Positions 27,148 to 38,700 of a stretch of 64,000 bases of DNA are shown one piece after another (positions within the stretch are counted from its first letter, which is position 1; every line of letters begins with the position of its first letter). Made by a program: the position numbers and the translations under genes. The notes below the pieces were generated by a model. The model ran no database searches. It saw nothing but the letters and a program-made list of their open reading frames with translations, and was not told where the DNA came from. The stretch covers positions 4,712,001 through 4,776,000 of the forward strand of contig NZ_FMHY01000002.1 of NCBI RefSeq assembly GCF_900090225.1, in the 5' to 3' direction. Source of the DNA: Micromonospora eburnea. GTDB lineage: Bacteria > Actinomycetota > Actinomycetes > Mycobacteriales > Micromonosporaceae.

Positions 27148-30100
27148 ATGACGGCTACCTCCTCAGAAAAGGTGGTTGAGGCGCTGCGCGCGTCTCTGCT
27201 CGAGAACGAGCGGCTGAGGCAGCGGGCCCGCCAACTCGAGCAGAGCTCGAATGAGCCGATCGCGATCGTGGCGATGGGCTGCCGCTATCCGGGTGGGGTG
27301 TACTCCCCGCAGGAGTTGTGGCGGCTGGTCATCGATGGTGTGGACGTGATCGGGGGGTTCCCGACGGGTCGTGGGTGGGACCTGGCGGGGCTGTACGACC
27401 CGGATCCCGAACGGGTGGGTAAGAGTTACGTCCGGGAGGGTGGTTTCCTCTACGACGCCGACGAGTTCGACGCGGAGTTCTTCGGTATCAGTCCTCGTGA
27501 GGCGCTCGCGATCGACCCGCAGCAGCGGTTGCTGCTGGAAACGGTGTGGGAGACGCTGGAGCGTGCCGCGATCCCGCCGGAGACGTTGCGGGGCACCCGT
27601 ACCGGTGTGTTCACCGGGGTGATGTACAACGACTACGGCTCTCGGTTGCAGCCGGCTCCGTCTGGTTTTGAGGGTTATATCAGCACTGGTAGTTCCAGCA
27701 GTGTGGCCTCTGGTCGGATTTCCTACACCCTGGGTTTGGAGGGTCCGGCGGTCACGGTGGACACGGCGTGTTCGTCGTCGTTGGTGGCGTTGCATCTGGC
27801 GGGTCAGGCGCTGCGGAAGCAGGAATGCTCGCTCGCCCTCGCGGGCGGTGTCACCGTGATGTCGACGCCCACGGCGTTCGTCGAGTTCAGCCGACAGCGG
27901 GGTCTGTCGCCGGATGGTCGGTGCAAGTCCTTCGCGGCGGCGGCTGACGGTGTCGGTTGGGGTGAGGGCGCCGGCATCGTCCTGCTGGAACGCCTGTCGG
28001 ACGCACGTCGTAACGGGCATCCGGTGTTGGCGGTGATTCGGGGTAGTGCGGTGAATCAGGATGGTGCCAGTAGTCAGTTGACGGCGCCGAATGGTCCGGC
28101 GCAGCAGCGGGTCATCCGGCAGGCGTTAGCGAACGCGGGTGTGGACGCCACAGACGTGGATGTGGTGGAGGCACACGGGACCGGCACGACGTTGGGTGAC
28201 CCGATCGAGGCGCAGGCGTTGCTGGCCACCTACGGGCAGGGCCGTGAGGCTGGTCATCCGTTGTGGTTGGGATCAGTGAAGTCGAACATCGGCCACACGC
28301 AGGCCGCGGCGGGTGTCGCGGGTGTGATCAAGATGGTGCAGGCCATCCAGCACGGCCTGCTGCCGGCCACGCTGCACGTGGATGCCCCGACCCCGCACGT
28401 GGACTGGGACACCGGCCGGGTCGCGTTGCTCACCGAGACGGTGCCGTGGCCGGACACCGGTCGTCCCCGCCGGGCGGCGGTGTCATCATTCGGCATCAGC
28501 GGCACCAACGCCCACCTCATCCTCGAAGCACCCCCCACCCCCACCAACACCGGATCCCCCACCGCCACCGGACCTCTCACCATTGACGACGGCGATGACA
28601 CCGACACCGGCGATGGTGGCAATGCTGGTGGGCTGGTGCCGTGGTTGTTTTCGGCGAGGTCGGTGGAGGCGTTGCGGGCGCAGGCGTTGCGGTTGGCGGA
28701 TCATGTGGCCGCGCATCCCGGGTACCAGGCCGCTGACATTGGGGCCGCGTTGGTCACGACACGGAGTCAGCATCGTTTCCGTGCCGGTGTCGTGGTGGAC
28801 GGCACCGGTGATGGTGAGGCGGTGTTGCGGGAGTGGGCGGCCGGGCCGATGGTGTCTGCTCGGGTGGTGTGTGGGGATGCCGAGGCTGGGGGGAAGATCG
28901 CTGTTCTTCTCACCGGTCAGGGTTCCCAGCGGGTAGGGGCCGGGCGGGGGCTTTACGGCCGGAAGCCGGTGTTCACCGCCGTGTTGGACGAGGTGTGCAC
29001 CCATCTGGATACTCACCTCGACCGGCCGATACGGTCGGTGTTGTTCGCCGCCGCGGATGGTCCTGACGCGGGGCTGTTGGATGACACCACCTACACGCAG
29101 CCGGCGTTGTTCGCGCTCCAGGTGGCCTTGTACCGGCTGGTGGAACATCACGGACTCCGCGCGGACTATTTCATCGGTCACTCGGTCGGTGAGGTGAGCG
29201 CCGCTCATCTGGCCGGGGTGATGTCACTGGCCGATGCTGCCGCTGTGGTGACGGCTCGGGCCCGGTTGATGGCCACGTTGCCGGCCGGGGTCATGGTCAG
29301 TGTCCAGGCCACCCCCGCCCAGGTTGAGGAGTATCTGAACCCGCGGGTCGGTATCGCCGCCTACAACACCCCTACCAGCACCGTGATCTCCGGTGACCCG
29401 CAAGCCACCCGTGCGGTGGCTGACCGGCTGCACGCCCTGGGCCATGAGGGCAGGGTGTTACACACCCGACACGCGTTCCACTCCCCGCACACCGAGACGA
29501 TCCTGACCGAGTTCCACCACATCGCCAGCCGTGTCACCTACCAGCGGCCCCACACCCCGATCATCTCCAACCTCACCGGTGACGTCGCCGACCCCGAGCA
29601 CATCACCACCGCCGAGTACTGGACCGACCACATCCGGCAACCCGTCCGGTTCCACCAGGGCATCACCACCCTGGACCAGCACCACGTCACCACCTACCTC
29701 GAACTCGGTCCCGCTCCCACCCTCACCCACCTCACCGAACACACCCTCACCCACAGCGGACGGGGTGGGGATGTCGTCTACCTCAACGTTCTGCACCCCC
29801 ACCACGACGAAACCCGCACCCTCCTGACCACGCTCACCACCGCCCACACCCGGGGTCACCACATCACCTGGCACCACCACCTGACACCACCACCACAACC
29901 AGTACCCCTACCCACCTACCCGTTCACCCGGAATCGGTACTGGCTCACCCCCGAGCCGGGCAGGAATGCCACACCGAGCGCCCTGGGACTCGACGCCACC
30001 GAGCACCGCTTCCTCACGGCCGCCATCGACCTGCCCGGGGGTGCGGCCCTGTTCACCGGCACCCTGTCCCCCGCAACGCATCCGTGGCTGAACGACTGCT

Positions 30101-32745
30101 CCGTCCACGAGCGGGTCGTGTTGCCGCCGGCCGCGTTCGTCGACATGGCCGCCTACGCCGGACACCACCTCGGTTGCGGCAGCGTCGAGGAAATCACCCT
30201 GCACGCTCCCCGAGCGCTGCACGAGGAGCACGCCACGCAGGTGCGAATGGTGGTCGAGCAACCGGACGAGACAGGCGGTCGCGGCTTCACCATCCACGCC
30301 CGTACTGCATGGGACGAGCCAGGAGAGGCATGGCAGCGGCACGCCAGCGGTGTGCTGTGGAACAGCGACACACCGGATGACGATGCCGGCAGGCTCGTCT
30401 GGCCCGGTCCGGGCGCCACCGCGCTCGACGTGGACAGCCTCTACGACGAGCTGGCGCAGGCGGGCCTCGACAACGGTCCGGCGTTCCGGGGCATCCGCGC
30501 GGCGTGGCGGAACGGTGACGAGATCTACGCGGAGGTCCAACTCGCCGAGGGACTGGACGCCCGTGACTTCGTTCTCCACCCCGCTCTGCTGGAGAGTGCG
30601 TTCCGTCCGCTGTCGATCCTGCACCCTGCCGCAGAGGCGAACGACGCACACGCCGCCACAGCGCTCCTGCCGCATTCCCTGGCCGGGGTACGGCTGCGTC
30701 CTCTGCCCGCCTCCACCGTTCGCGTACGACTGACCGCCACCGGCGACGGCACGTTCGCCGCCCGGATGTGGGACACGTCGGGCACGACGGTCGGTGCCGT
30801 CGAGTCGTTGACGTTGCAACCGCTGTCCAGCCGGGACCTGCCCGCCGACGGAAAGCACCAGGACGCCCTGTTCCAGGTGGAATGGCATGCCGTGGAGCCG
30901 CCGAGGGGATCGTCGTCCCGGGCCGTGCTGGGTGAGCCTCTCCCCTGGCTCAGCGACACGCCGGCGTACCTCAAGATCGAGGACCTAGGCGCGAGCATCG
31001 GCGCTGGCGCTTCGACGCCTCGGTTCGTCATCGCATCATGCGAGACCGCACCCACGGCCGATACGGCCACTGCCGCTCATGCCGCCGGCCGACGGGCCCT
31101 GGCGATGGTGCAGTCCTGGCTCGCCGACGACCGGTTCGCCTCGTCCACGCTGGTCCTCCTGACGCGGGGCGCGGTGTCCGCCGGATTGCCGGACGACGTC
31201 GCGGACCCGGCCGGCGCCACCGTCTGGGGACTGGTCCGGTCGGCCCAGACGGAGAACCCGGGCCGTTTCCTGCTCATCGACATCGATGACACGGAGGCGT
31301 CGCGGGCAATGCTCCCGTCGGCGCTGGACTGCGAAGAGGCGCAGCTGGCGATTCGGAACGGATCCCTCTACGCACCGCGTCTGGCCCGCACGCCTCTCCT
31401 GTCGACCCAGGCCCTTTCCCCGACCGTAACAGCCTTCGCCGGTACGGTGCTCATCACCGGAGGCACCAGCGGTCTCGGCAGACTCGTCGCCCGGCATCTG
31501 GTCAGCGCGCACGGGGTACGGCGCCTGCTCCTCGTCAGCCGGCGAGGGCGCGACGCCGACGGGGCCGCCGAACTGGAAGCCGAACTGACCGAGCTGGGCG
31601 CGACCGTCACCATCGCGGCTTGCGACGCCGCGGACCGGCAGGCCCTGGCGCAGGTACTGAAGGGCGTCTCCGCCGAGCATCCGTTGACCGGCGTGGTCCA
31701 CGCCGCAGGCGTGCTCGACGACGGAACGCTACCCTCGCTGACCCCCGAACGACTCGACCGGGTTCTCCGGGCCAAGGTCGACGCGGCATGGAACCTGCAT
31801 CAGCTCACCGAGCACCTACCCCTGTCGATCTTCGTCCTGTTCTCGTCGATCGCCGGCGTGCTGGGCAACGCCGGTCAGGGCAACTACGCGGCGGGGAACG
31901 TGTTCCTCGACGCGCTGGCACAGCACCGCCGGGCACGGGCCCTTCCCGCCGTCTCGCTCGCCTGGGGGCTCTGGGCGCAGCCGGGAACCATGGCCGACCA
32001 ACTCGCCACGGCCGACCAGAGCCGCATGGCACGCCGGGGCGTCAATCCGCTCACACCGGAGCGGGGTCTGGGCCTGTTCGACACGGCGCTGGCGTACGAG
32101 GCGGCGCTGCTGGTACCGGCGGAACTGAACCTGGCGGCGCTGCGGGCACAGGCAGGGTCGGGGCCGTTGCCGTCGATGCTGCGGCACCTCGTTCCGGCGA
32201 GCCGTATCGCTCACCAGGGTCCCTCCCTGACGAGCCGACTGTTGGAGCGCGACGCCGGCCAACGCCCGGCGCTGCTGCTCACCATTCTCCGCGATGAGAT
32301 CGCCGACGTCCTGGGCCACCGCTCCGGCAACGCCATCGGCCCGGAGCGCCCCTTCCGGGACCTCGGATTCGACTCACTCACCGCGTTGGAACTACGGAAC
32401 CGGTTGAACGGCATGACCGGGATCCGTATTCCGGCCACCGTCGTCTTCGATTACCCGACGCCCGCCGCGCTTGCCCGGTACCTGCTAGCCCAGGTCGTCC
32501 CGCAAGAGCGGGTACGACCAGCGCCGTTCCTCGCCGGCCTTGAGGCCCTGGAGAAGAGCCTGCTGGCCGACCCGCCGACCGGCCGCGAGCAAGCTCTGGT
32601 CACCCGGCAGTTGCGGTCCCTGCTGTGGAAGCTCAATGGCACGGCGTCGTCCAATGCGGGTGCGGAGACCGAGGACAGCGATCTCGGTTCGGTGACGGAC
32701 GACGAACTGTTCGATGTGCTGGACCAGGAACTGGGGCAGGCCTGA
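27148..32745 (+). CDS. Modular type I PKS, one module (PKS B): KS-AT-DH(inactive)-KR-ACP
   Basis: This 1865-residue protein starts at ATG 27148, behind GGAGCGGGGA and ahead of a typical coiled-coil docking helix (MTATSSEKVVEALRASLLEN). KS spans 36-460 (Cys208). AT spans 583-890 (GHSVGE near 677, HAFHSPH, malonyl type). DH spans about 930-1200, KR 1434-1610 (GGTSGLG, LDD, YAAGN, B-type active) and ACP has Ser near 1742. The DH has lost its chemistry: the His of the HxxxGxxxxP motif is Cys984 (DCSVHERVVLP) and the partner Asp is Glu1149 (HPALLES). The module should add malonate and keep a beta-hydroxyl, predicted to be C9-OH, the usual glycosylation site. The C-terminal docking region ends DELFDVLDQELGQA. 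Confidence 0.96.
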   Translation: MTATSSEKVVEALRASLLENERLRQRARQLEQSSNEPIAIVAMGCRYPGGVYSPQELWRLVIDGVDVIGGFPTGRGWDLAGLYDPDPERVGKSYVREGGFLYDADEFDAEFFGISPREALAIDPQQRLLLETVWETLERAAIPPETLRGTRTGVFTGVMYNDYGSRLQPAPSGFEGYISTGSSSSVASGRISYTLGLEGPAVTVDTACSSSLVALHLAGQALRKQECSLALAGGVTVMSTPTAFVEFSRQRGLSPDGRCKSFAAAADGVGWGEGAGIVLLERLSDARRNGHPVLAVIRGSAVNQDGASSQLTAPNGPAQQRVIRQALANAGVDATDVDVVEAHGTGTTLGDPIEAQALLATYGQGREAGHPLWLGSVKSNIGHTQAAAGVAGVIKMVQAIQHGLLPATLHVDAPTPHVDWDTGRVALLTETVPWPDTGRPRRAAVSSFGISGTNAHLILEAPPTPTNTGSPTATGPLTIDDGDDTDTGDGGNAGGLVPWLFSARSVEALRAQALRLADHVAAHPGYQAADIGAALVTTRSQHRFRAGVVVDGTGDGEAVLREWAAGPMVSARVVCGDAEAGGKIAVLLTGQGSQRVGAGRGLYGRKPVFTAVLDEVCTHLDTHLDRPIRSVLFAAADGPDAGLLDDTTYTQPALFALQVALYRLVEHHGLRADYFIGHSVGEVSAAHLAGVMSLADAAAVVTARARLMATLPAGVMVSVQATPAQVEEYLNPRVGIAAYNTPTSTVISGDPQATRAVADRLHALGHEGRVLHTRHAFHSPHTETILTEFHHIASRVTYQRPHTPIISNLTGDVADPEHITTAEYWTDHIRQPVRFHQGITTLDQHHVTTYLELGPAPTLTHLTEHTLTHSGRGGDVVYLNVLHPHHDETRTLLTTLTTAHTRGHHITWHHHLTPPPQPVPLPTYPFTRNRYWLTPEPGRNATPSALGLDATEHRFLTAAIDLPGGAALFTGTLSPATHPWLNDCSVHERVVLPPAAFVDMAAYAGHHLGCGSVEEITLHAPRALHEEHATQVRMVVEQPDETGGRGFTIHARTAWDEPGEAWQRHASGVLWNSDTPDDDAGRLVWPGPGATALDVDSLYDELAQAGLDNGPAFRGIRAAWRNGDEIYAEVQLAEGLDARDFVLHPALLESAFRPLSILHPAAEANDAHAATALLPHSLAGVRLRPLPASTVRVRLTATGDGTFAARMWDTSGTTVGAVESLTLQPLSSRDLPADGKHQDALFQVEWHAVEPPRGSSSRAVLGEPLPWLSDTPAYLKIEDLGASIGAGASTPRFVIASCETAPTADTATAAHAAGRRALAMVQSWLADDRFASSTLVLLTRGAVSAGLPDDVADPAGATVWGLVRSAQTENPGRFLLIDIDDTEASRAMLPSALDCEEAQLAIRNGSLYAPRLARTPLLSTQALSPTVTAFAGTVLITGGTSGLGRLVARHLVSAHGVRRLLLVSRRGRDADGAAELEAELTELGATVTIAACDAADRQALAQVLKGVSAEHPLTGVVHAAGVLDDGTLPSLTPERLDRVLRAKVDAAWNLHQLTEHLPLSIFVLFSSIAGVLGNAGQGNYAAGNVFLDALAQHRRARALPAVSLAWGLWAQPGTMADQLATADQSRMARRGVNPLTPERGLGLFDTALAYEAALLVPAELNLAALRAQAGSGPLPSMLRHLVPASRIAHQGPSLTSRLLERDAGQRPALLLTILRDEIADVLGHRSGNAIGPERPFRDLGFDSLTALELRNRLNGMTGIRIPATVVFDYPTPAALARYLLAQVVPQERVRPAPFLAGLEALEKSLLADPPTGREQALVTRQLRSLLWKLNGTASSNAGAETEDSDLGSVTDDELFDVLDQELGQA
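28636..29945 (+). repeat. Near-identical AT block, copy 2 (PKS B)
   Basis: The same length (1310 bp) as copy 1, with few substitutions. The upstream KS segments (27253-27650 versus 2161-2560, and 28017-28530 versus 2930-3440) are also nearly identical, separated by a diverged patch. Confidence 0.9.
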
Positions 32746-32792
32746 GGTGGTGGGCTCCCCGATGATTTCGGCCCGCGAGAGGTGACCGTACG

Positions 32793-35700
32793 GTGAATGA
32801 CGAAAAGCTGCGCGACTATCTCCGGCGGGCGACCGCGGACCTGCGCCAGGCTAATCGTCGGCTGCGTGAGGTCGACGATCGGGAACACGAGCCGATCGCG
32901 ATCGTCGGCATGAGCTGCCGTTTCCCCGGCGGCGTCGCATCACCGGAGGCGCTCTGGAATCTGCTGGTGGAAGCGCGGGACGTGGTTTGCGAATACCCGG
33001 CGAGCCGAGGCTGGGAGATCAAGGAACTGTACGATGCCGACCCGGACCACACGGGCAGGACCTATACCCGTGACGGCTACTTCCTCGACGACGTGGAGGA
33101 TTTCGATGCCGACTTTTTCGGGATCAGTCCCCGCGAGGCACTGGCACTCGATCCACAGCATCGTCTCGTGCTCGAGGCCTCGTGGGAAGCGGTGGAACGC
33201 AGCGGGATCCTGCCGGAATCGTTGCATACGAGCGATGTCGGTGTCTTCGTCGGCACGAACGGACAGGACTACACGAGAGCCCTGACCGGAATCCTCGACA
33301 GCGTCGAGGGCTACCTGGCGACGGGCACCTCGGCCAGCGCCGTCTCCGGGCGGATTTCCTACACGCTGGGCTTGGAGGGTCCGGCGATCACGGTGGACAC
33401 CGCGTGTTCGTCGTCATTGGTGGCGTTGCACCTAGCGGGTCAGGCCCTGCGAAAGCAGGAATGCTCGCTCGCCCTCGCGGGCGGTGTCACCGTGATGTCG
33501 ACGCCGGCCGCCCTGATCGAGTTCAGTCGGCAACGCGGCCTGTCACCCGACGGCCGGTGCAAGCCCTTCGCGGCGGCGGCTGACGGCACCGCCTGGGGTG
33601 AGGGCGTCGGAATGCTGGTGCTGGAACGCCTGTCGGATGCGTGTCGTAACGGGCATCCGGTGTTGGCGGTGATCCGGGGTAGCGCGGTGAACCAGGACGG
33701 GGCGTCGAACGGGCTGACCGCGCCGAACGGTCCGGCGCAGCAGCGGGTGATCCGGCAGGCGTTGACCAATGCGGGTGTGGACGCCACGGATGTGGATGTG
33801 GTGGAGGCGCACGGGACCGGCACGACGTTGGGTGACCCGATCGAGGCGCAGGCGTTGCTGGCCACCTACGGGCAGGGCCGTGAGGCTGGTCATCCGTTGT
33901 GGTTGGGATCAGTGAAGTCGAACATCGGCCACACGCAGGCCGCGGCGGGTGTCGCGGGTGTGATCAAAATGGTGGAGGCCATCCAGCACGGCCTGCTGCC
34001 GGCCACGCTGCACGTGGACGCCCCGACCCCGCACGTGGACTGGGACACCGGCCGGGTCGCGTTGCTCACCGAGACGGTGCCGTGGCCGGACACCGGTCGT
34101 CCCCGCCGGGCGGCGGTGTCATCATTCGGGATCAGCGGCACCAACGCCCACCTCATCCTCGAAGCACCCCCCACCCCCAACACCACCGGATCCCCCACCG
34201 CCACCGGACCTCTCACCACCACCGACGACGGCGATGGCACCGACACCACCGACGGCGGTGACACCCGCACCAACACCAGCAACGTCGGCGCCGGCGATGG
34301 TGGCGCTGGTAGTGGACCGGTGCCGTGGTTGTTTTCGGCGAGGTCGGTGGAGGCGTTGCGGGCGCAGGCGTTGCGGTTGGCGGATCATGTGGCCGCGCAT
34401 CCCGGGTACCAGGCCGCTGACATCGCGGCCGCGTTGGTCACGACACGGACCCAGCATCGTTTCCGTGCCGGTGTCGTGGTGAACGGTGCTGGTGATGGTG
34501 AGGCGGTGTTGCGGGCGTTCGGGGTGGGGCAGCCGGACGCGGGGGTGGTGTCTGGTCGGGTGGTGTGTGGGGATGCCGAGGCCGGGGGGAAGATCGCTGT
34601 TCTTCTCACGGGTCAGGGTTCCCAGCGGGTAGGGGCCGGGCGGGGGCTTTACGGTCGGGAGCCGGTGTTCACCGCCGTGTTGGACGAGGTGTGCACCCAT
34701 CTGGATGCTCACCTCGACCGGCCGTTACGGTCGGTGTTGTTCGCCGCCGCGGATGGTCCTGACGCGGGGCTGTTGGATGACACCACCTACACGCAGCCGG
34801 CGTTGTTCGCACTCCAGGTGGCCTTGTACCGGCTGGTGGAACATCACGGACTCCGCGCGGACTACTTCATCGGTCACTCGGTCGGTGAGGTGAGCGCCGC
34901 TCATCTGGCCGGGGTGATGTCACTGGCCGACGCCGCCGCTGTGGTGACCGCTCGGGCCCGGTTGATGGCCACGTTGCCGGCCGGGGTCATGGTCAGTGTC
35001 CAGGCCACCCCCACCCAGGTCGAGGAACATCTGAACCCGCGGGTCGGTATCGCCGCCTACAACACCCCTACCAACACCGTGATCTCCGGTGACCCGCAAG
35101 CCACCCACACCGTGGCTGACCGGCTACACGCCCTGGGCCATGCGGGCAGGGTGTTACACACCCGACACGCGTTCCACTCCCCGCACACCGAGACGATCCT
35201 GACCGAGTTCCACCACATCGCCAGCCGCGTCACCTACCAGCGGCCCCACACCCCGATCATCTCCAACCTCACCGGCGACGTCGCCGACCCCGACCACATC
35301 ACCACCGCCGACTACTGGACCGACCACATCCGCCAACCCGTCCGGTTCCACCAGGGCATCACCACCCTGGACCAGCACCACGTCACCACCTACCTCGAAC
35401 TCGGTCCCGCTCCCACCCTCACCCACCTCACCGAACACACCCTCACCCACCACAACCACAGTGACGGTGGACGGGGTGAGGATGTCGTCTACCTCAACGT
35501 CCTGCACCCCCACCACGACGAAACCCACACCCTCCTGACCACGCTCACCACCGCCCACACCCGAGGTCACCACATCACCTGGCACCACCACCTGACACCA
35601 CCACCACAACCAGTACCCCTACCCACCTACCCGTTCACCCGCAACCGGTACTGGCCGGACACCAGCAGGATGGCCCTGGGGCTCGACGCCCTCGGCTCGA

Positions 35701-38700
35701 CCACGGACCACCCGCTGCTCATGGCGTCGACCGAGCTCGCCAACGGCGAGGGGTGTCTGTTCACCGGCCGCGTCTCGGCGAAGACCCATCCGTGGCTGTC
35801 CGACCATGTGGTGGCGAACCAGGTGGTGTTTCCCGGCACAGCGTTCGTCGAGCTGTCCCTCCACGCCGCCCACCACACCGGCGCTGACCGGATCGATGAG
35901 CTGACGCTTCAAGCGCCGTTGATCCTCCCCGCCCGGGGCGTCGTCCAGCTCCAGGTCGCGGTCGGTGCCCCGGGGCAAAACGGCGAACGGACCCTGACGA
36001 TCCACTCCAAAGCGGTGTCAACCGACGAGGACTCCGACGTGCCGTGGACCTGCCACGCCACCGGACTCCTCGCGTCGGATCCGCAACAGCAGCCGGCGCC
36101 ACCCGCGGCGCAACCGTGGCCCCCGACCGACGCGACCAGGCTCGCCGTGGTCGACGCCTACCCGCTCCTGGCCAAGCGCGGCATCGAATACGGACCGGCA
36201 TTCCAAGGGCTGCGGGCAGCCTGGCGACACGGCGACGATCTGTACGCGGAGGTGGAGCTGCCGGGCGGTGTCGACGGTGATCGGTACGCGATCCATCCCG
36301 CGGTGCTCGATGCCGCCCTCCACGCGACCGTCCTGCTGGACGAGGACCCCTCGGCGGCGGCGGCCCGGGTCCCGTTCACCTGGCAGGGCGTCTCCGTGCA
36401 CGCCGTCGGTGCCACGTCCGTACGCGTCCGGCTGACCGCGCGGGGAGAAGACGCGGTCGGACTCTCGATTACCGACCCGACCGGTGCCCCGGTGGCCACC
36501 GTGACGTCGGTCGTCTCACGCAGGCTGACCGGCCGGCAGCGGCCGCTCAGCGATCCGGGCCGGCACGACACCGCCTACCGGGTGGAGTGGGTGGCTGTGC
36601 CGGCAGCCGTACCGGCAGGCAGCACACGCGAGGGCTGGGCCGTGGTCGGTGCGGCCGACCGGATCGGTCTCTCGTCCGGGGCACCGGGACAGGTCGGTGC
36701 CGCATACGCCGACCTGGCGGCGCTGCGGCAGGCGGCCGACGCCGGCGTCGCACCACCGTCCGTCGTGGTCGCCCTCTGCGACGCCCCCCGGCAGGAGACC
36801 ACCGACTGCGTGCCCCGAACCCACGCGGCCGTACGAGAGCTGCACCAACTGCTCCAGGATTGGCTCGCCGACGACCGCCTCGCTGACACGCGCCTGGTCA
36901 TGGTGACGACTGACGCGGTGGCCGCGACGGTCAACGACGACGTAGAGAACCTGCCGGCCGCCGCCGCGTGGGGCTTCCTGAGGGTGGCGCAGTCGGAGCA
37001 CCCGGACCGGTTTGTGATCGTCGACATGGACGAGCCCGGGGCGTGCGCGTCGTTGTTGCCGGCCGTGCTCGCCTCCGGGGAGCCGCAGGCCGCCGTACGC
37101 TCCGGCGTGGTCTACGCGCCGCGGCTCGTGCGCGGCGCCGCTGAATCCGTGCTCGCCGAGCCCGCGAACGGCGAGGCGTGGCGGCTGGACGTCAGCACAC
37201 CGGGAAGCCTGGAGAATCTCGTGCTGGTCGAGTGCGCGGAGAAGCTTCGTGCACTCGACGCCGGCGAGGTGCGGATCGCCGTACGGGCGGCGGGAATCAA
37301 CTTCCGCGACGTGCTGATCACCCTGGGCATCTATCCCGACGAGGCGCTCGTCGGTGGCGAGGCCGCGGGAGTGGTGACCGAGGTTGGCCCGGGCGTCACC
37401 GGGCTGGCGCCGGGCGACCGCGTGATGGGTCTGTTCTCCGACGGGGCCATGGGCCCGATCGCCGTGACCGATCACCGGCTCCTGGCGCCCGTTCCCCGGG
37501 GCTGGTCATTCGCCCAGGCGGCTGCGGCGCCGATCGTCTTCCTCACCGCCTACTACGCCCTCACCGAGCTGGCCGACCTGCGGCCGGGCCAGCGGATCCT
37601 CATCCACGCCGCCACGGGCGGCGTGGGTATGGCCGCCACCCAGCTCGCCCGGCACCGCGGGGCGGAGGTGTTCGCGACAGCCAGCACCGGCAAGTGGGAC
37701 ACGCTGCGGGCGGCGGGGTTCGTCGAGGACCACATCGCGAACTCCCGAACCCTCGACTTCGAGCACGCCGTTCTGGCGGCGACCGGCGGAGCCGGCGTGG
37801 ACGTCGTGCTGAACTCACTCGCACACGAATTCGTCGACGCTTCGCTGCGGTTGCTGCCGCGCGGCGGTCACTTCCTGGAGATGGGCAAGACAGACATCCG
37901 CCGGGCGGCCGAGGTGCAGGCGGCACACGCCGGTGTCAGCTATCGACCGTTCGACATGTTCGAGAGTGGGCCGGACCAGATCCGTACGATGTTGACGGCA
38001 CTCGGGAAGCTCTTCGACAGCGGAACTCTGCGCCCGTTGCCGGTCTCGTCGATCGACGTCAGGCAGGCCCCACTGGCGTTCCGGCGCCTGAGTCAGGGCC
38101 AGCACATCGGCAAGCTCGTGCTCACCATCCCGCGGGATCCCGACCCCGACGGCACGTTCCTGGTCACGGGCGGGACCGGTGCGCTCGGGGCGTACACGGC
38201 CCGCCATCTGGTCGCCGAGCACGGGGCACGGCATCTCCTGCTGGTGAGCCGCCGGGGGCCGGAAGCCGACGGTGCCGGGGCGCTCAAGGCGGAACTGACG
38301 GCAGCGGGCGCCACGGTGACCGTGGCCGCGTGCGATGTGGCGGACGCCGACGCTCTCGCCGGCCTGCTCACGGGAATAGATCCGGAGCATCCTCTCACCG
38401 CCGTCGTACACGCCGCCGGTATCACCGATGACGGCGCGGTCACGTCCCTGACCGCGGACCGGCTCAGCCCGGTTCTACGCGCCAAGGTCGACGGCGCCTG
38501 GAACCTGCACCGCCTCACCCAGCACCTCGACCTGTCCGCGTTCGTCCTGTTCTCCTCCATCGCGGGGATCCTCGGCAACCCCGGGCAGGCCAACTACGCC
38601 GCCGCCAACACGTTCCTCGACGCCCTCGCGCAGCACCGGCACACCAACGGCCTACCGGCCACCTCCCTCGCCTGGGGACTGTGGCAGCGGGCCAGTGCCA

